Source: Chryseobacterium sp. KACC 21268 (lineage in GTDB: Bacteria; Bacteroidota; Bacteroidia; Flavobacteriales; Weeksellaceae). From it: 64,000 nucleotides of DNA. The stretch covers positions 1,798,001-1,862,000 of the forward strand of contig CP117875.1 in the NCBI GenBank assembly GCA_028736075.1, given 5' to 3'. The notes under the pieces are model-generated. The model was not told the origin of the DNA and did not search any database. It worked only from the letters and a program-made list of their open reading frames with translations. How positions within the stretch are numbered: position 1 is the stretch's first letter; the number at the start of each line of letters is the position of its first letter. Made by a program: the position numbers and the translations under genes. Below are positions 59,270 to 64,000 of this stretch, piece by piece.

Positions 59270-60631
59270 ATGAGAAAACTATTTCTCTTTTTTTACAGCA
59301 TAGTCAGCATTTATTTATCGGCACAGGATGGGAGTGTAGATCTTAACTTTAATACTGGTCTTGGACCTGATGGTTATAATATTATGGCAATGGGTTTGCA
59401 GACAGATGGTAAGATTATCGTAGCAGGCGATTTCACATCTTATGATGGTATTGCAAGAAAAGGTATTGCAAGATTAATGTCGGACGGAAGTATTGATCAA
59501 ACTTTTAATCCAGGTTCGGGTATTGTAGGAAGGGTTCTAGATATAATTATTCAGCAAGACGGAAAAATCATTATTAGCGGAGATTTCACACAATTCAATA
59601 ATATTCAAAAAAATTATATTGCGAGACTGAATGTAGATGGAAGTTTAGATACTACTTTTAATATTACAGGTTCCGGGGCTTCTAATGTTATTTATTCTAT
59701 TGCTCAGCAGACTGACGGAAAGATTCTCATCGCTGGGGATTTTGGATTATATAACGGAATTGCCAGAGGAAGAGTGGCACGTTTAAATAAAGATGGATCG
59801 CTAGATCAAACCTTTGACTCAGGAATTGGATCAAATAATTTTCTTAATTCCGTAGTTTTACAATCTGATGGTAAAGTTCTGATTGGCGGTTATACAAGTA
59901 CTTACAACAATATTGCCAGAAGAACTATTGCCAGATTGAACATCGATGGCAGTCTGGATACAAGCTTTAACCCTATTGGTTCGGGTGGCAATCTTCCAAT
60001 TTATTCTATGACAGTACAGCTAAACGGAAAAATAATAATTTGCGGAGGATTTACTTCGTTTAATAATGTTGAAACCGGAGGTATTGCACGTCTTAATAAC
60101 GATGGAACTTTGGATACTACATTTATAAAAAATAATTCAGCCAGCGCCAATTCTGCTATTGTTTTGCCAAACGGAAAAATTTTAACTAACGGAAATTTTT
60201 ATTCGACCAGCAAATTTCATCGTCTTAAGACAGATGGAAGTGCGGATAAACTATTTGATACCGTAGGAGAGGTTAGAAGAATGATTTTGCAACCTGACGG
60301 TAAAATATTAGTCTGTGGATATTTCAGTTCATTCGATGGTGTCAATAAAAAACAAATTGTAAGAATAAATGGAGAAAATATACTTTCAGTTTCTGATAAT
60401 GAAAAAGAAAATCTTCAAATTTATCCGAATCCTGTAAATGATTTTCTAAACATTAAAACTTATCTTCCAATTTTCGGATACGAAATTTATTCTTTAGACG
60501 GAAGAAAATTAACAACAGGAAATAAAGTGAATGACTCCAAAATAGATGTTTCTACTTTACAGAAAGGAAATTATCTTTTGAAAGTTAAAACAAAATCAGG
60601 AGAACAAACAACTAAATTTATTAAAGAATAA
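59270..60631 (+). CDS. Delta-60 repeat protein with T9SS type A sorting domain
   Basis: A 453-residue secreted protein. After a signal peptide (MRKLFLFFYSIVSIYLSA) come about six delta-60 repeats of roughly 55 residues, each with GKIIVAGDFTSYDG-like and DGSLDTTFN-like strands (for example near residues 48, 104, 158, 214 and 272). They should form a beta-propeller-like fold. The last 75 residues (LQIYPNPVNDFLNIKTYLPI and GNYLLKVKTKSGEQTTKFI) are a type IX secretion sorting domain, so the protein is exported through the outer membrane. No T9SS machinery gene is in the window. Confidence 0.93.
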   Translation: MRKLFLFFYSIVSIYLSAQDGSVDLNFNTGLGPDGYNIMAMGLQTDGKIIVAGDFTSYDGIARKGIARLMSDGSIDQTFNPGSGIVGRVLDIIIQQDGKIIISGDFTQFNNIQKNYIARLNVDGSLDTTFNITGSGASNVIYSIAQQTDGKILIAGDFGLYNGIARGRVARLNKDGSLDQTFDSGIGSNNFLNSVVLQSDGKVLIGGYTSTYNNIARRTIARLNIDGSLDTSFNPIGSGGNLPIYSMTVQLNGKIIICGGFTSFNNVETGGIARLNNDGTLDTTFIKNNSASANSAIVLPNGKILTNGNFYSTSKFHRLKTDGSADKLFDTVGEVRRMILQPDGKILVCGYFSSFDGVNKKQIVRINGENILSVSDNEKENLQIYPNPVNDFLNIKTYLPIFGYEIYSLDGRKLTTGNKVNDSKIDVSTLQKGNYLLKVKTKSGEQTTKFIKE

Positions 60632-60636
60632 ACAAC

Positions 60637-60671
60637 AAACGCTTTTCAAATCTGGGAAGCGTTTTTTTATT
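60637..60671. terminator. Terminator between convergent genes
   Basis: Arms AAACGCTT (60637-60644) and AAGCGTTT (60657-60664) with a 12-base loop and a T run. Confidence 0.8.
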
Positions 60672-60675
60672 CTAA

Positions 60676-61110
60676 TTAATCCAACACAAAAACCAAAAAC
60701 TCATCATTCTCAGTTTTGAATTTCAAATCGCCGGTTTTTCTGTAATCTTCGAAAAGTGGCGTTGGGAAAGTATCGTCGAATTGTTTGGTCTTGAAGAATT
60801 TTCCCTTGATTTTTAAAGGGATTTTCTTGATGAGTTTATCCGTCGTCACCGGAATTTTGAATTTCCTTTTCTCTGGGTCTTTGGAATCGACGTAGAAACA
60901 ATGCGCAAACAATTCTGCTTTGTCAACGTATCTTTTGTAATCCGAAACTTTCACGAAATTCGGAAGCGTAGAGTCTTCCCAAGTCAGATACAGAACTTCG
61001 ATTTCCTGAGTTTTGCTGATAGGTTGGTAATATTTGAATCGCTCATTATCCGAAATCGAAAATGATAAAATTCCCAAAAGGAAAACTGGAAAAAGGAATC
61101 TGAATTTCAT
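60676..61110 (-). CDS. Secreted or anchored protein of unknown function
   Basis: A 144-residue protein with an N-terminal hydrophobic signal (MKFRFLFPVFLLGILSFSIS) and a beta-rich mature part. The strand pattern EIEVLYLTWEDSTLPNFV and KFKTENDEFLVFVLD frames a basic middle (KIPLKIKGKFFKTKQ). No named family recognised. It starts 3 bases after the DinB gene on the same strand and is probably cotranscribed. Confidence 0.72.
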   Translation of the reverse strand: MKFRFLFPVFLLGILSFSISDNERFKYYQPISKTQEIEVLYLTWEDSTLPNFVKVSDYKRYVDKAELFAHCFYVDSKDPEKRKFKIPVTTDKLIKKIPLKIKGKFFKTKQFDDTFPTPLFEDYRKTGDLKFKTENDEFLVFVLD

Positions 61111-61113
61111 TAA

Positions 61114-61590
61114 TTATAAACTTAAGCCTTCCGCAATCAAAGCTCTTTTCTGCGCAAGAATGTAACCGTAATGAATGCTTTCGTGCATATTATTAAAGAT
61201 AATAGCGTCTTGCACATTTTTCAAATCAATCCCAAAACTGGTGGAATAGGGCGTGTAATCTGAGAAAAAGTCATCATCGTAATCCTTCATCAAAATTTTT
61301 GAAGTTTCAATTAGCAGATAAGCCAAATCCTCCATTTCGGATTGTTTCACATCCACGTTTGCGAACGTTCCTTTCTTGTAAGTTTCCACCCAATATTTAT
61401 CGATGCGGAACTGGTTTCCGCTGAGATAATAGCAAAGCAACTGTTGCTGAGCCACACAATGCGCGATGTTCCAATAGATGTTGTTGTTGAAACCGTCTGG
61501 GATTGTCAGAAGGTCTTTTTCAGAGGTCGTTTGTAGAATATTTAAAAGGTTTTTTCGAACCTGTCTATGATTGGCAAAATGATAATTCAT
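61114..61590 (-). CDS. DinB-family four-helix protein
   Basis: A 158-residue DinB-like metal-binding helix bundle. The likely metal ligands are His in NIAHCVAQQ (about 49) and His in MHESIHYGYI (about 137-141). Family members bind Ni or Zn; some act as thiol-dependent enzymes such as bacillithiol transferases, but most are uncharacterised. Length is normal for the family. Confidence 0.85.
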   Translation of the reverse strand: MNYHFANHRQVRKNLLNILQTTSEKDLLTIPDGFNNNIYWNIAHCVAQQQLLCYYLSGNQFRIDKYWVETYKKGTFANVDVKQSEMEDLAYLLIETSKILMKDYDDDFFSDYTPYSTSFGIDLKNVQDAIIFNNMHESIHYGYILAQKRALIAEGLSL

Positions 61591-61687
61591 TTTCGGAGAG
61601 AAATTTATTTAGTTCAAAGTTATATTAATTATAAATAAACGACAAATTATTGAGATTTATTAGCAAAAAGTAAATCAGTTTGCTCAA

Positions 61688-61723
61688 AACTTCCATCATC
61701 TGGCTTCCAACTTCCATCTCTTT
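61688..61723. repeat. CTTCCATCATCTGGCTTCC short-word repeat
   Basis: Related to CTTCTGACTTCCATC words at 43467-43497 and their complement at 8770-8802. It lies about 90 bases upstream of the MoxR gene start. Confidence 0.55.
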
Positions 61724-61811
61724 AACAAATATTTAACGGAAGTTTGGCAATTGTTATGTTTGCTGTTGCTGGATTTTATGTGAAATTTACCAATTATTTT
61801 TATTAATTGAT

Positions 61812-62816
61812 ATGTCAGAATTGAATCAAGCAGAAGATATCAGACAACTTACCGAAAAAGTTAAAGAACAAAATTACTTTTTCTCCATCTTAAAACAAGA
61901 AATCAACCGCGCCATCATTGGGCAGGAATATATGATAGACCGTTTGCTCATAGGACTTCTTGGCAACGGACACGTTCTCTTGGAAGGTGTTCCGGGATTA
62001 GCAAAAACCCTGGCCATCAAAACCTTGTCAGAAGCTGTTGACGGACAATTTTCCAGAATCCAGTTCACGCCGGATTTGTTGCCCGCAGATGTTGTAGGAA
62101 CGATGATTTACAGCGTGAAAGACAATGATTTCAGTATCAAAAAAGGACCTGTTTTTGCGAATTTTGTTTTGGCAGATGAGATTAACCGCGCGCCGGCGAA
62201 AGTTCAGTCCGCACTTCTCGAGGTGATGCAGGAAAAACAAGTGACGATTGGCGATGAAACAATGCCTTTACCAAAACCTTTCCTCGTATTAGCCACTCAA
62301 AATCCGATTGACCAGGAAGGAACTTATCTTTTGCCAGAAGCGCAAACCGACCGTTTTATGCTCAAATGCAAAATCGATTATCCCGAATTTGAGGATGAGA
62401 GAAAGGTGATGCGAATGATTTCGACGCAGGATATTCCGCAAATCAGAAAAGTGGTGGATTTGAATCAAATTGTTGAAGCCAAGAAACTCATCAATCAAAT
62501 TTACCTCGACGAAAAAATAGAAAAATATATTCTGGATATGGTTTTCGCAACCCGTTTTCCAGAGCGATATGGCTTGTCCGAAATCAAAAATTACATCAGT
62601 TTTGGTGCGTCGCCGAGAGCAAGCATCAACTTGGCCATTGCTTCCAGAGCGTATGCATTCATCAAAGGAAGAGCATTCGTCATCCCGGAAGATGTTAAAG
62701 AGATTGCGAAAGATGTTTTGAGACACAGAATTGGATTAAGTTTCGAAGCTGAGGCAGAGGAAGTGACTCAAGATGATATTGTGAATAAAATTCTGGCGAA
62801 AATTCAAGCGCCGTAA
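61812..62816 (+). CDS. MoxR-family AAA+ ATPase
   Basis: A 334-residue chaperone-like ATPase. Walker A is GVPGLAKT (about 60-67), Walker B LADEINRAPAKVQSALLEVMQE, sensor 1 ATQNPIDQEG, and the arginine-finger region EAQTDRFMLK. MoxR ATPases work with DUF58 and VWA proteins, which follow in this window, to assemble or activate envelope or redox protein complexes. The next gene starts 170 bases further. Confidence 0.94.
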   Translation: MSELNQAEDIRQLTEKVKEQNYFFSILKQEINRAIIGQEYMIDRLLIGLLGNGHVLLEGVPGLAKTLAIKTLSEAVDGQFSRIQFTPDLLPADVVGTMIYSVKDNDFSIKKGPVFANFVLADEINRAPAKVQSALLEVMQEKQVTIGDETMPLPKPFLVLATQNPIDQEGTYLLPEAQTDRFMLKCKIDYPEFEDERKVMRMISTQDIPQIRKVVDLNQIVEAKKLINQIYLDEKIEKYILDMVFATRFPERYGLSEIKNYISFGASPRASINLAIASRAYAFIKGRAFVIPEDVKEIAKDVLRHRIGLSFEAEAEEVTQDDIVNKILAKIQAP

Positions 62817-62845
62817 ATGAGTTGGAGGGTTTGAGAGTTTGAGAA
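62817..62845 (+). repeat. GAGTTGGAGGGTTTGAGAG repeat
   Basis: AATGAGTTGGAGGGTTTGAG, directly after the MoxR stop, is the reverse complement of the repeat at 29738-29769 over about 24 bases. It falls inside the operon. Confidence 0.7.
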
Positions 62846-62985
62846 AATATTAAGAATATTCAGGACAAATCTTGTTCTAAAATTTGGTTAATCTGTTGAT
62901 AGTGGTCAGTCGTCCTATTGTTTTTGAAAAAACTAAGAGGTCTGAAAACTATCAACCGATGACCGCCAAAAAAGCATAATTCGAA

Positions 62986-63846
62986 TTGCAAATAAAAGAC
63001 ATTGTCAAAAAAGTAAAGCAGATAGAAATCCGGACTCGTAAGAAGACGGAAGCATCGCTTATGGGGCAATATCACAGTGCATTCAAAGGTCAGGGAATGA
63101 CTTTTTCTGAGGTTCGCCAATACCAATTTGGTGATGACACCCGAAGAATGGACTGGAACAAAACCGCACGTTTCCGCGAGCCATTTGTAAAAGTAATGGA
63201 AGAGGAACGAGAGCTCACAATGATGCTTGTCGTGGACGTTTCCGCCTCGATGGATTATGGAACGAGAACTCAGTTGAAACGAGAATATGTTGCAGAAATT
63301 TGTGCATCGCTGGGATTTTCGGCCGCTGGGAATAATGACAAGATCGGATTGATTCTCTACGCGGACAAAGTTCTGAAAGTAGTTCCACCACAGAAAGGTA
63401 GAAAACACGTTTTGTCTATCATTAGCAACATTTTGTCTGCCGATTATGTTCCTGCAAAATCCAATCTGGATATAGCTTTCAATTATATGATGAGCGTTTT
63501 CAAAAGAAAATCTTTGGTGTTTCTGTTTTCGGATTTCGAAGATGAATTTGACCAAAAAATCCTGAATGTGACCGCCAGAAAACATCAGGTTTTGGGACTT
63601 CGTGTTTTTGACGAAAAAGATATGGAGATTCCAGACATTGGTTATGCACTTTTTCGTGATGCGGAAACTGGTCAGCAAGTTTGGGCAAACACTTCCAGCG
63701 CTAGATGGCGATACGATTTTGCCGAACAACAAAAACGAAAAATGCGCCAGACAAAAGAAGAATTCGAGAATTCATCTGCCCATTTTTTAGATATTAAAAC
63801 ATCGGATGATTACAGCAAGTTTTTGTATCAATATTTTAAAAAGTAA
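62986..63846 (+). CDS. DUF58 domain protein (Bat operon)
   Basis: A 286-residue cytoplasmic protein with a von Willebrand-like fold. The DUF58 core is GQGMTFSEVRQYQFGDDTRRMDWNKTARFREPFVKVMEEERELTMMLVVDVSASM, ending in a DxSxS metal site. The start is TTG at 62986, since the protein begins QIKDIVKKVKQIEIRTRKK as in relatives and no ATG is available nearby. It works with the upstream MoxR ATPase and downstream Bat proteins, a set implicated in aerotolerance and envelope function in Bacteroidota. Confidence 0.92.
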   Translation: MQIKDIVKKVKQIEIRTRKKTEASLMGQYHSAFKGQGMTFSEVRQYQFGDDTRRMDWNKTARFREPFVKVMEEERELTMMLVVDVSASMDYGTRTQLKREYVAEICASLGFSAAGNNDKIGLILYADKVLKVVPPQKGRKHVLSIISNILSADYVPAKSNLDIAFNYMMSVFKRKSLVFLFSDFEDEFDQKILNVTARKHQVLGLRVFDEKDMEIPDIGYALFRDAETGQQVWANTSSARWRYDFAEQQKRKMRQTKEEFENSSAHFLDIKTSDDYSKFLYQYFKK

Positions 63847-63886
63847 AAAACAAGAACCAAGAGTCAAGATTAAAGACAGTCAAATA

Positions 63887-64000
63887 ATGCCTTACAGAAT
63901 TTTCAAAATATTTTTTTCGCTTTTCATATTTATTTCTTCGTTTAGTTTCGGGCAAACCTTATCATCCAATCTTGATAAGACGACTTTGGCGTTGGGAGAA
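63887..64000 (+). CDS. 5' end of a BatD-like secreted protein
   Basis: ATG at 63887 opens 38 codons to the window edge. A signal peptide (MPYRIFKIFFSLFIFISSFS) is followed by FGQTLSSNLDKTTLALGE, which resembles the start of the first Ig-like domain in BatD-type proteins. Its place after MoxR and DUF58 supports this. The identification is tentative because only the N terminus is present. Confidence 0.65.
   Translation, partial: MPYRIFKIFFSLFIFISSFSFGQTLSSNLDKTTLALGE

Noticed and set aside
62860-63732. 290-codon frame on the minus strand opposite the DUF58 gene
   Set aside because: It is antisense to a gene with clear family motifs, and its own translation is Phe/Ile/His-rich without recognisable domains.
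1-64000. tRNA, rRNA, prophage or insertion sequence
   Set aside because: No cloverleaf-like segment, rRNA motif, phage structural or integrase gene, or transposase was recognised in the gaps or frames.

Overview
This 64 kb window is chromosomal DNA of a Bacteroidota bacterium, almost certainly a Chryseobacterium-like member of the Weeksellaceae. The signs are AT-rich intergenic DNA, promoters of the TTG-N(about 19)-TAnnTTTG type, few Shine-Dalgarno sites, a T9SS C-terminal sorting domain, GLPGLI and DUF6263 proteins, a mevalonate-pathway gene, and a metallo-beta-lactamase closely resembling the GOB enzymes of Elizabethkingia. I see no rRNA, tRNA, prophage, CRISPR array or intact insertion sequence. 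Most of the window is core genome.

Layout. 0-6.7 kb: aldose epimerase, histidine kinase, RNA helicase, lipoprotein, NatAB-type ABC exporter. 6.7-7.7 kb: a gene-free kilobase with a 21-bp minisatellite and short palindromes. 7.7-11.6 kb: mvaD, a GIY-YIG nuclease gene bracketed by palindromic repeats, a B3 metallo-beta-lactamase, a membrane protein, a VOC protein. 11.7-18.8 kb: TauE/DUF1634 pair, DUF1543, NTF2-like protein, purK, three paralogous secreted VGIG proteins, an EamA transporter, purE. 18.9-26.9 kb: tyrA behind an attenuator, a CPA2 antiporter, a LytS/LytR-type two-component pair, alanine dehydrogenase, tsaE. 27-37.9 kb: dnaG, clpP, dipeptidase, SDR, etfBA, bifunctional nuclease, nucleoside permease. 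38-43.4 kb: isochorismate synthase plus hotdog thioesterase (menaquinone), acyltransferase, GLPGLI, PspC and PadR. 43.8-49.2 kb: thr leader, thrA, thrB, thrC. 49.3-61.6 kb: rpsO, TPR protein, a frameshifted GNAT gene, RDD, YfhO, two tandem outer-membrane paralogs, DUF6263, rlmB, a T9SS delta-60 protein, DinB. 61.8-64 kb: the start of a MoxR-DUF58-Bat operon.

The most interesting signals are regulatory. Upstream of tyrA lies an unannotated 18-codon leader with three consecutive Tyr codons, a predicted antiterminator and a terminator. Upstream of thrA lies a Thr-rich leader peptide with the same architecture. Together they indicate that classical ribosome-mediated attenuation controls tyrosine and threonine synthesis in this lineage. 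The second theme is intergenic repeats: a palindromic element (three copies) that brackets a stand-alone GIY-YIG nuclease gene, a longer dispersed element (three copies), and many degenerate short-word repeats just upstream of start codons.
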